Below the pieces are notes generated by a model. The model did no database searches and was not told the origin of the DNA. It saw only the letters and a program-made list of their open reading frames with translations. A DNA stretch of 5,176 nucleotides from Alphaproteobacteria bacterium. GTDB lineage: Bacteria > Pseudomonadota > Alphaproteobacteria > SHNJ01. The position numbers were made by a program, and so were the translations under genes. The DNA lies in the NCBI GenBank assembly GCA_947456345.1, contig CANGQU010000073.1, positions 1 to 5,176 on the forward strand. Direction: 5' to 3'. Below, piece after piece: positions 1-5,176 of this stretch. How positions within the stretch are numbered: the first letter of the stretch is position 1; each line of letters starts with the position of its first letter.

Positions 1-330
1 GCCGAGCCGGCTAATTTCCTGGACGTCGGCGGTGGCGCCACGCGCGAGCGGGTAACGGCGGCATTCAAAATCATCCTGGCCGATCCGAATGTGAACGGCA
101 TTTTGGTCAATATTTTCGGCGGTATTATGCGCTGTGATGTGATCGCCGATGGGATTATCGCCGCTGCGCGCGACGTATCGTTGCGCGTGCCGTTGGTTGT
201 GCGCCTCGAGGGCACGAATGTCCAGCTGGGCAAAGATATTTTGGCCAAATCGGGCCTGCCCATCGTGTCGGCCGATAATCTGGCCGATGCCGCCAAGAAG
301 ATTGTCGCTGAAGTTAAAAAAGCTGCTTAG
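1..330 (+). CDS. sucC: Succinyl-CoA synthetase (ADP-forming) beta subunit, 3' end only
   Basis: This is the C-terminal 109 residues of the nucleotide-binding beta subunit; the start lies upstream of the window. With SucD it converts succinyl-CoA plus ADP (or GDP) and phosphate to succinate, CoA and ATP (or GTP) in the cytoplasmic TCA cycle. Visible family motifs, numbered from the window start, are [11 protein letters not shown] (residues 3-13), [10 protein letters not shown] (37-46) and VVRLEGTNV (66-74). They belong to the C-terminal CoA-ligase domain that carries the phosphate-binding loop facing the alpha subunit. The frame runs uninterrupted from base 1 to the TAG at 328-330. The E. coli protein has 388 residues, so roughly the last quarter is present. 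The sucD start follows after 20 bases, as expected for co-transcribed and probably translationally coupled subunits. No oddities are seen in the visible part. Confidence 0.97.
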   Translation, partial: AEPANFLDVGGGATRERVTAAFKIILADPNVNGILVNIFGGIMRCDVIADGIIAAARDVSLRVPLVVRLEGTNVQLGKDILAKSGLPIVSADNLADAAKKIVAEVKKAA

Positions 331-350
331 AACCTAGCGGAGAAAAAAAT

Positions 351-1238
351 ATGTCTATTTTAATTGACAAAAACACCAAAGTGATCTGCCAAGGTTTTAC
401 CGGCGCGCAGGGCACGTTTCATAGTGAACAAGCCATTGCCTATGGCACCAAAATGGTGGGCGGCGTCACGCCGGGCAAGGGCGGCACCAAGCATTTGGAT
501 CTGCCGGTGTTCGATACCGTGCGCGACGCCGTGAGCGCCACGCATTGCGACGCCTCGGTGATTTACGTCCCGCCCGCTTTTGCGGCCGAGGCGATCATCG
601 AAGCGATCGAGGCTGAAATCAAATTGGTCGTGTGTATTACCGAGGGGATTCCCGTGTTGGACATGGTGCGCGTCAAACGTGTGCTGCAGGGATCGAAAAC
701 CCGTCTGATCGGGCCGAATTGCCCGGGCGTCATTACGCCGGGCGAATGTAAAATCGGCATCATGCCGGGCCACATCCACAAACGCGGCAAAATTGGCGTC
801 GTCTCGCGTTCGGGCACGTTGACCTATGAAGCGGTGGCGCAAACGACGGCGGCCGGTTTGGGTCAATCGACCTGCGTCGGGATTGGCGGCGATCCGGTCA
901 ATGGCACGAATTTCATCGATGTACTGGAATTATTCTACAAAGATCCCGAGACCGAGGGGATCATCATGATCGGCGAAATCGGCGGCGATGCCGAAGAAAA
1001 CGCCGCCGCGTTTGTGAAATCGCAAAAGAACAAAAAACCGATCGCCGGTTTTATCGCCGGTGTGACGGCCCCCCCGGGCCGCCGCATGGGGCATGCCGGG
1101 GCCATTATTTCGGGTGGCAAAGGCGGTGCGGGCGACAAGATCGAGGCGATGAAATCAGCCGGGTATTACATGGCCGATTCCCCCGCATCGTTGGGTAGCT
1201 CCATGCTGCAAGCAATGCAAAAGGCGAAAGCGGCCTAA
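351..1238 (+). CDS. sucD: Succinyl-CoA synthetase alpha subunit
   Basis: Complete 295-residue alpha subunit (E. coli has 289), which binds CoA and carries the phosphohistidine intermediate in the succinyl-CoA to succinate step. Residues 1-100 form the CoA-binding Rossmann domain with the [13 protein letters not shown] loop (15-27) and the PGKGG turn (41-45). The ligase domain follows, with [11 protein letters not shown] (121-131), [11 protein letters not shown] (150-160) and [11 protein letters not shown] (206-216). The active-site motif GHAGAI places the phosphorylated histidine at H248, equivalent to E. coli alpha-His246. The ATG at 351 is supported by GGAG at 339-342, eight bases upstream, and by family alignment at residue 4 onward. 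It is co-oriented with sucC, 20 bases away. The stop at 1236-1238 lies only two bases before a large palindrome. Length, motifs and codon use look normal, and the gene is intact. Confidence 0.98.
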   Translation: MSILIDKNTKVICQGFTGAQGTFHSEQAIAYGTKMVGGVTPGKGGTKHLDLPVFDTVRDAVSATHCDASVIYVPPAFAAEAIIEAIEAEIKLVVCITEGIPVLDMVRVKRVLQGSKTRLIGPNCPGVITPGECKIGIMPGHIHKRGKIGVVSRSGTLTYEAVAQTTAAGLGQSTCVGIGGDPVNGTNFIDVLELFYKDPETEGIIMIGEIGGDAEENAAAFVKSQKNKKPIAGFIAGVTAPPGRRMGHAGAIISGGKGGAGDKIEAMKSAGYYMADSPASLGSSMLQAMQKAKAA

Positions 1239-1240
1239 GG

Positions 1241-1365
1241 TAAGCGTTTAGCGTAAAGCGGAAAGCGTATAGAGAAGAAATTATTACCAAGATTTAACCA
1301 CAGGGAGTATGGCCCCGCGAACCAGCGTTATTCCTATACGCTAATCGCTTTACGCTATACGCTTA
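1241..1365. repeat. 125-base palindromic element with heptad-repeat arms between sucD and sucA
   Basis: The left arm (1241-1272) and right arm (1334-1365) are inverted copies. Of 32 facing positions, 28 are Watson-Crick pairs, one is G-T, and three mismatch (two A-A, one T-T). They enclose a 61-base spacer. Each arm consists of about four 7-base units: AAGCGTT, TAGCGTA, AAGCGGA, AAGCGTA on the left, and TATACGC, TAATCGC, TTTACGC, TATACGC on the right. The element begins two bases after the sucD stop and ends four bases before the sucA ATG, so in mRNA it would fold into one long stem. There is no T tract after it, so it is not a standard intrinsic terminator. Its size and intergenic, transcribed position resemble known palindromic element classes such as ERIC or the Rickettsia palindromic elements, but I recognise no sequence match. 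I see no target-site duplication. The inverted repeat is certain from the bases; mobility and function are inference. Confidence 0.85.
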
Positions 1366-1369
1366 GATC

Positions 1370-4246
1370 ATGACCCAATCGCGCGAACAGATTACCCAAT
1401 CCTCATTTCTAAACGCGGCCAATGCACCGTATATCGCCGAAATTTTCGCGCGCTATGTGCAATCGCCGCAAAGCGTCGAACCCGAATGGCGTAATTTTTT
1501 CGACTCGCTGGGGGCGGATGCCAAACGCGATTTGGCCGATTTATCGGGTGCGTCATGGAACAAGCGCCCGGGTAAAATCGTGGGTTTGGTCGAAGCCGCG
1601 GCAGCAGCCTCGGCGGGTAAAAGCGCCAATAAAAACGCGCCCACCGCCGATCCGGCGGCATTACGAAGCCAGATCATGGATTCCATGAATGCGCGCAGTT
1701 TGATTCGCGCCTATCGCGTGCGCGGGCATTTATACGCCAAGCTTGATCCGCTGGGTTTGATGCAGCGCGATTACCACGCCGATCTGGATCCCAAAACCTA
1801 TGGCTTTACCGACGCCGATTTTGATCGGCCGATTTTTATCGGTGGTGCCTTTGATAACCGCGAGACGATTACGATCCGCGAATTGCTGGCGATTTTACAA
1901 CAAACCTATAGCAGTTCGATCGGCATCGAGTTCATGCATATTATGGACCCGGTCAAACGCGAATGGATTCAGAACAAGGTGGAGGGCAACCGGAGCCACC
2001 GCGATTTCACCGTGTTGGGTAAACGCGCGATTTTGGAACGCTTGACCGCTGCCGAAGGATTTGAATTATTCCTGCAAAAAAAATTCGTCGGCACCAAACG
2101 TTTCGGGCTCGAGGGCGGCGAATCGCTGATCCCCGCACTCGAACAAGTCATTAAACGCGCCGGGCAATTGGGTGTGCAGGAAATCGTGTTCGGCATGGCG
2201 CATCGCGGCCGGTTGAACGTGCTGGCCAATGTGTTGGGCAAGCCGTATGTGAATATTTTATCCGAATTTCAGGGCAATTCCGCCAATCCCGACGATGTGC
2301 AGGGATCGGGCGATGTGAAATACCATCTGGGCACCAGCAGCGACCGCAGCTTTGATGGCATCAAGGTGCATTTGACCTTATCGCCCAACCCCTCGCATCT
2401 GGAAGCCGTCAATCCAGTCGTGCTGGGCCGCGTGCGCGCCAAGCAGGATCAGCGCGGCGACAAAGAGCGCAAAAAGGTTATGGGTCTGTTGATCCATGGC
2501 GATGCGGCGTTTGCCGGACAAGGGGTGGTGCCCGAATCGCTGGCGATGTTTGATTTACCGGGCTATCGCACGGGCGGGACGATTCATTTTATTATCAATA
2601 ATCAGGTTGGTTTTACGACCTCGCCTACTTATGGCCGCTCGGGCCCGTATTCGTCGGATGTGGCGAAAACCATCATGGCGCCGATTTTTCACGTCAATGG
2701 CGACGATGTCGAGGCCGTAGTCTATGTAGCGGCATTGGCGGCCGAGTACCGCCAGGAATTCGGCCATGACGCCGTGGTCGATATGATTTGCTACCGCCGC
2801 CAGGGCCATAATGAAACGGATGAACCGGCGTTCACCCAGCCCTTGATGTATCAAAAAATTGCCGCGCAAAAAACGACGCGCGTGTTGTACGCCGAACAAT
2901 TAGCCGCCGAAGCCATGGTCAGCGAGGCCGAGGCGCAAAGCATCAACGACAAATTCCAAGAATTGTTAGAAAGCGAATTCCAGGCGTCAAAAAATTACAA
3001 ACCGAACAAGGCCGATTGGTTGGAAGGGGCGTGGAGCGGTTTGGGCACGGCACAAACTGCCAAGGCCGAACCCGATACCGGCGTGAAAAAAGAATTATTG
3101 GCTGATGCGATTGCGGCGATTACCCGCGTGCCCGCCGATTTCAACCTGAATCCGAAAATCGCCCGCCAGTTCGAGGCCAAGAAAAAAATGTTCGCCGATG
3201 GCGCCGGGTTCGATTGGGGCACGGCCGAGGGGATGGCGTTTGCCAGCTTGCTGCGCGAGGGACATCGCGTGCGCCTGTCGGGCCAAGATGTGGGGCGCGG
3301 CACGTTTTCGCACCGCCATGCCTTGCTGCACGATCAAAAAAATGCGGCACGGTATGCGCCTCTGGCCAATTATTACGACGGTCAACCGGGGTTCGAGGCG
3401 ATTGACAGCCATCTATCCGAATTCGCGGTGATGGGATTCGATTACGGCTATTCCCTGGCCGATCCCAAAGCGTTGGTGTGTTGGGAAGGACAATTCGGCG
3501 ATTTCGTCAATGGCGCGCAGGTAATGATCGATCAATTTATCGCCAGCGCCGAATCAAAATGGTTGCGGATGTCGGGGTTGGTGTTGCTATTGCCCCACGG
3601 CATGGAAGGCCAAGGGCCGGAGCATAGCAGCGCACGGTTGGAGCGGTTTTTACAATTATGCGCCGAAGACAATATGGTGGTCGGGAATTTCACGACTCCG
3701 GCCAATTATTTCCACGCCCTGCGGCGGCAAATATTGCGCCCGTATCGCAAGCCGTTAATTGTGATGTCGCCGAAATCCTTGTTGCGGCATAAATTATGCG
3801 TGTCGGCACTAACGGACTTCTTGCCGGGCACGCAATGCCAAACCGTCTTGCCCGAGGTTGAAAAAATCGACGCCGCGAAATCCAAGCGCGTCGTGCTGTG
3901 TTCGGGCAAGGTGTATTACGATTTATTCGAAGCGCGCCAAGCCAAGGGGATCAAAGATGTGGCGTTGATTCGCATCGAACAATTCTATCCCTATCCCGAT
4001 GCCGTATTGCAAACGGTGCTGAAACCCTATGCCAAAGCCGAAATTATTTGGTGCCAAGAAGAAGCCGAAAATAACGGCGCCTGGACATTCCTTGATCGCC
4101 GGATCGAGGGAACGTTAAAGGCCTTGGGCCGCAAAGACCGTCCCGTGTATGTTGGCCGCCCGGCATCGGCTAGCCCCGCCACCGGCAGCAATAAACGGCA
4201 TTTGGAAGAGCAGGCGAAATTGCTGGCCGAGGCGTTGGCAGTATAA
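1370..4246 (+). CDS. sucA: 2-oxoglutarate dehydrogenase E1 component (thiamine-diphosphate decarboxylase)
   Basis: Complete 958-residue E1o (E. coli 933). It decarboxylates 2-oxoglutarate on thiamine diphosphate and reductively succinylates the lipoyl group of SucB. The N-terminal E2-binding segment is seen at residues 13-47 (FLNAANAPYI, then EPEWRNFFDSL). An Ala/Lys-rich linker lies at about 74-98, and the conserved SLIRAYRVRGH at 110-120. In the ThDP domain GMAHRGRLNVL has H278 and YHLG has H319, the likely equivalents of E. coli H260 and H298. The cofactor and Mg motif is GDA at 377-379 with NNQVGFTT from N410. The C-terminal transketolase-like half shows GQDVGRGTFSHRHA from G638, SEFAVMGFDYGYS, HGMEGQGPEHSS from H743, and GRPASASPATGS near the end. 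The start is tightly constrained: an in-frame TAG at 1364-1366 lies just upstream, and the N-terminal motif begins at residue 13. No Shine-Dalgarno sequence is seen in the 25 bases before this ATG, which is unusual next to sucD and sucB. Confidence 0.97.
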   Translation: MTQSREQITQSSFLNAANAPYIAEIFARYVQSPQSVEPEWRNFFDSLGADAKRDLADLSGASWNKRPGKIVGLVEAAAAASAGKSANKNAPTADPAALRSQIMDSMNARSLIRAYRVRGHLYAKLDPLGLMQRDYHADLDPKTYGFTDADFDRPIFIGGAFDNRETITIRELLAILQQTYSSSIGIEFMHIMDPVKREWIQNKVEGNRSHRDFTVLGKRAILERLTAAEGFELFLQKKFVGTKRFGLEGGESLIPALEQVIKRAGQLGVQEIVFGMAHRGRLNVLANVLGKPYVNILSEFQGNSANPDDVQGSGDVKYHLGTSSDRSFDGIKVHLTLSPNPSHLEAVNPVVLGRVRAKQDQRGDKERKKVMGLLIHGDAAFAGQGVVPESLAMFDLPGYRTGGTIHFIINNQVGFTTSPTYGRSGPYSSDVAKTIMAPIFHVNGDDVEAVVYVAALAAEYRQEFGHDAVVDMICYRRQGHNETDEPAFTQPLMYQKIAAQKTTRVLYAEQLAAEAMVSEAEAQSINDKFQELLESEFQASKNYKPNKADWLEGAWSGLGTAQTAKAEPDTGVKKELLADAIAAITRVPADFNLNPKIARQFEAKKKMFADGAGFDWGTAEGMAFASLLREGHRVRLSGQDVGRGTFSHRHALLHDQKNAARYAPLANYYDGQPGFEAIDSHLSEFAVMGFDYGYSLADPKALVCWEGQFGDFVNGAQVMIDQFIASAESKWLRMSGLVLLLPHGMEGQGPEHSSARLERFLQLCAEDNMVVGNFTTPANYFHALRRQILRPYRKPLIVMSPKSLLRHKLCVSALTDFLPGTQCQTVLPEVEKIDAAKSKRVVLCSGKVYYDLFEARQAKGIKDVALIRIEQFYPYPDAVLQTVLKPYAKAEIIWCQEEAENNGAWTFLDRRIEGTLKALGRKDRPVYVGRPASASPATGSNKRHLEEQAKLLAEALAV

Positions 4247-4247
4247 T
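4220..4247 (+). promoter_or_regulatory. Possible promoter for the small gene, overlapping the sucA stop
   Basis: A perfect TATAAT hexamer at 4242-4247 spans the sucA stop codon. It is preceded at 16 bases by TTGCTG (4220-4225), which matches three of six bases of the sigma-70 -35 consensus. Initiation would fall near 4254 and leave a leader of about 80 bases before the ATG at 4335. The -10 also forms part of an all-AT palindrome, TATAATT-A-AATTATA (4242-4256), followed by six T at 4259-4264. That might instead be a weak transcript-end signal, but a stem with no G or C is a poor terminator. The AT-rich setting raises the chance of random matches, so this is a tentative call. Confidence 0.3.
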
Positions 4248-4271
4248 TAAATTATAAATTTTTTGCTTGTT

Positions 4272-4287
4272 AGTTATGGAAATAACT
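4272..4287. repeat. Short perfect inverted repeat with GGAA loop
   Basis: AGTTAT (4272-4277) and ATAACT (4282-4287) are exact inverted copies around GGAA, a GNRA-type tetraloop. Two G-U pairs could extend the stem outward in RNA. It sits in the AT-rich leader 48 bases before the small gene. It could be a protein-binding operator-like site or a small RNA hairpin. No T tract follows, so it is not a terminator. A six-base palindrome in AT-rich sequence may also occur by chance. Confidence 0.4.
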
Positions 4288-4334
4288 GGATAAATATCTG
4301 TCTAGTTACTCTCATCACTACCAAGAGGTGCTTT

Positions 4335-4514
4335 ATGGCTAAATCAAAACTGTTACCGAAAGCGATCGTAAAATTTATGGGCGGTCATGCTGTGCCGTCA
4401 AAAACCACAGAACTACCCAAAGGATTCCAAGTAGATCGAACCGCCACCGCCCCCCTTACCGCGGTCGATGTTAGGCAAATGTTTGGCAAACGCAAGCAGG
4501 GGCGTGGGAAATAA
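4335..4514 (+). CDS. Small basic hypothetical protein between sucA and sucB
   Basis: A 59-residue protein starting MAKSKLLPKAIVKFMGG and ending FGKRKQGRGK. I do not recognise a family. It has 13 Lys or Arg against 3 Asp or Glu, so it is strongly basic, and it has no cysteine. It shows no signal peptide or convincing membrane span. The tail is a short run of Lys, Arg and Gly, suggesting contact with nucleic acid or another acidic partner, but that is inference from composition only. The ATG at 4335 is chosen because AGAGG (4324-4328) sits six bases upstream. A longer reading from TTG at 4263 is possible but lacks such a site. Codons include CTA, GTA, CGA, AGG and GGA, which are scarce in the flanking suc genes, and the upstream region is much more AT-rich. 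A recent arrival or lineage-specific gene is plausible. The flanking signals support a real gene, but chance cannot be excluded at this length. Confidence 0.6.
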   Translation: MAKSKLLPKAIVKFMGGHAVPSKTTELPKGFQVDRTATAPLTAVDVRQMFGKRKQGRGK

Positions 4515-4517
4515 GCC

Positions 4518-4568
4518 GTTTTGCGCCACAACCTTGTCGGTTACATCTGGCTTGATGTGGCGCAAAGC
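4518..4568. repeat. Long stem-loop between the small gene and sucB
   Basis: TTTGCGCCACA (4520-4530) and TGTGGCGCAAA (4556-4566) are a perfect 11-base inverted repeat around a 25-base loop. A G-T pair (4519/4567) and a G-C pair (4518/4568) extend it to 13 pairs. It starts three bases after the small gene's stop, where a transcript-end or mRNA-stabilising hairpin would be expected. No run of T follows the right arm, so it does not meet the rule for an intrinsic terminator on either strand. It could mark the 3' end of the sucCDA-small gene message, an RNase barrier, or an operator just upstream of the sucB promoter candidate. Confidence 0.7.
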
Positions 4569-4598
4569 TGGACATTAAATCTGCCCCCGGTCTATATT
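4569..4598 (+). promoter_or_regulatory. Candidate sigma-70-type promoter for sucB
   Basis: TGGACA (4569-4574) and TATATT (4593-4598) each match five of six consensus bases and are 18 bases apart. Transcription would start near 4605, about 20 bases before the sucB ATG, leaving just the ribosome binding site in the leader. The -35 begins right after the stem-loop at 4518-4568. A weaker alternative pair, TTGATG (4552-4557) with TTAAAT (4575-4580) at 17 bases, overlaps the stem-loop's right arm. A separate sucB promoter would make sense, since the small gene and the hairpin separate sucB from sucA. The call rests on sequence match only. Confidence 0.45.
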
Positions 4599-4624
4599 GC
4601 CCTGATACCAACCAGGGGCGATCC

Positions 4625-5176
4625 ATGACCACCGAAATCAAAGTTCCATCCTTGGGCGAATCCGTCGCCGAGGCCACCATTGCCAAATGGCTGAAAAATC
4701 CCGGCGACGCCGTCAAGGCCGACGAGGCTGTGGCCGAGCTTGAAACCGACAAAGTCACGGTCGAGGTTAGCGCGCCCACCGCCGGAATTTTATCCGAAAT
4801 CAAAGTCGCTGCCGGCAGCAATGTCAAAGTTGGCACGGTCATCGCCATGATTGGTGCCGCCGGTACGGCAGTAAAATCCGCCCCCGCCGCATCCGCCGCC
4901 CCGGCCGCGGTTGCGCCGAAATCAACCATCCAAACCGAGCCCACCGCAGCACCCTCGGCTGTGGATTTATCGGGACCAGCGGCCCGCAAGGCCATGGCCG
5001 AACCCGGCATCACCCCCACGACCGGCAGCGGCAAAGACGGCCGCGTCACCAAGGCGGATGTGGCTGCTCAGGCGACACAGACCGACGCGAACACTAGGGT
5101 TGGAGTGGCGGCTAGTGTGAGCCTCGGCAAAAAAGAAGAACGCGTGAAAATGTCCCGCCTGCGCCAGCGGATCGCC
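4625..5176 (+). CDS. sucB: Dihydrolipoyl succinyltransferase (E2 of 2-oxoglutarate dehydrogenase), 5' part
   Basis: The first 184 residues of E2o, open at the window edge; full proteins usually have about 400 to 420. It forms the core of the 2-oxoglutarate dehydrogenase complex and transfers the succinyl group from lipoate to CoA. A single lipoyl domain spans residues 2-78, starting [16 protein letters not shown], with the lipoylated lysine in ETDKVTVEV at K43. An Ala/Pro-rich linker (about 82-112) is followed by the peripheral subunit-binding domain (about 114-148, [11 protein letters not shown] and [13 protein letters not shown]). A second linker leads to the start of the catalytic domain ([13 protein letters not shown], 172-184). 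One lipoyl domain and the downstream position from sucA favour the oxoglutarate over the pyruvate E2. The ATG is supported by AGGGG at 4614-4618, six bases upstream. It lies 110 bases after the small gene. Confidence 0.96.
   Translation, partial: MTTEIKVPSLGESVAEATIAKWLKNPGDAVKADEAVAELETDKVTVEVSAPTAGILSEIKVAAGSNVKVGTVIAMIGAAGTAVKSAPAASAAPAAVAPKSTIQTEPTAAPSAVDLSGPAARKAMAEPGITPTTGSGKDGRVTKADVAAQATQTDANTRVGVAASVSLGKKEERVKMSRLRQRIA

Noticed and set aside
149..337. 62-codon + strand open frame overlapping the end of sucC
   Set aside because: It is a shifted-frame shadow of the conserved sucC C-terminus with a Cys, Trp and Arg-rich translation that has no family resemblance.
360..866. 168-codon open frame on the minus strand inside sucD
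   Set aside because: It lies wholly opposite a well-conserved gene. Its translation is rich in His, Arg and Asp with no recognisable motif, as expected from the complement of a GC-rich coding frame. No separate start signals were seen.
1241..1365. Intrinsic terminator or CRISPR-like array between sucD and sucA
   Set aside because: No T tract follows the right arm, and sucA needs read-through or its own start. The 7-base units have no spacers and are far too short for CRISPR repeats.
4242..4264. Intrinsic terminator after sucA (palindrome plus T run)
   Set aside because: The stem contains only A and T and would be very weak, and the T run is short and not directly adjacent to the stem. It was kept only as a promoter-like region.
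4263..4334. Longer form of the small gene starting at TTG 4263, adding 24 residues
   Set aside because: There is no ribosome binding site before this TTG, and the added segment runs through the palindromic AT-rich leader. The ATG at 4335 has AGAGG at good spacing.
4471..5052. 193-codon open frame on the minus strand opposite sucB and the end of the small gene
   Set aside because: It is the complement of the lipoyl domain and Ala/Pro linker, which gives a long Ala, Val, Ser and Thr-rich open frame by composition. sucB is unmistakable on the + strand.

Overview
The window is a stretch of a tricarboxylic-acid-cycle gene cluster, all on the + strand, in the order sucC (3' end only), sucD, sucA, a 59-residue unknown gene, sucB (5' end only). 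Running sucC-sucD directly into sucA-sucB is the arrangement known from alphaproteobacteria, where mdh often precedes and lpd often follows; enterobacteria have sucABCD instead. Composition is moderately GC-rich with AT-rich islands between genes. An alphaproteobacterium is therefore the best guess, but the sequence does not let me name an order or genus.

Layout. 1-330: C-terminal 109 residues of the succinyl-CoA synthetase beta subunit. 351-1238: complete alpha subunit, 20 bases downstream with a good ribosome binding site. 1239-1369: a spacer almost entirely occupied by a large imperfect palindrome (1241-1365), whose two 32-base arms are each built from four copies of a 7-base unit. 1370-4246: complete 2-oxoglutarate dehydrogenase E1. 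4247-4334: a strongly AT-rich spacer with two short palindromes and promoter-like hexamers. 4335-4514: a small, very basic protein of unknown function. 4515-4624: a spacer with a long GC-rich stem-loop and then a good promoter candidate. 4625-5176: the first 184 residues of the E2 dihydrolipoyl succinyltransferase, still open at the window edge.

The enzymes work in sequence. SucA and SucB, with a lipoamide dehydrogenase outside the window, convert 2-oxoglutarate to succinyl-CoA. SucCD converts succinyl-CoA to succinate and makes a nucleoside triphosphate. The enzymes themselves look ordinary and intact. The points of interest are in the spacers: the heptad palindrome lying exactly between the sucD stop and a sucA start that has no adjacent Shine-Dalgarno sequence, and the unknown small gene, with its own signals, that splits sucA from sucB. 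I did not find clear evidence of a new multi-gene system.
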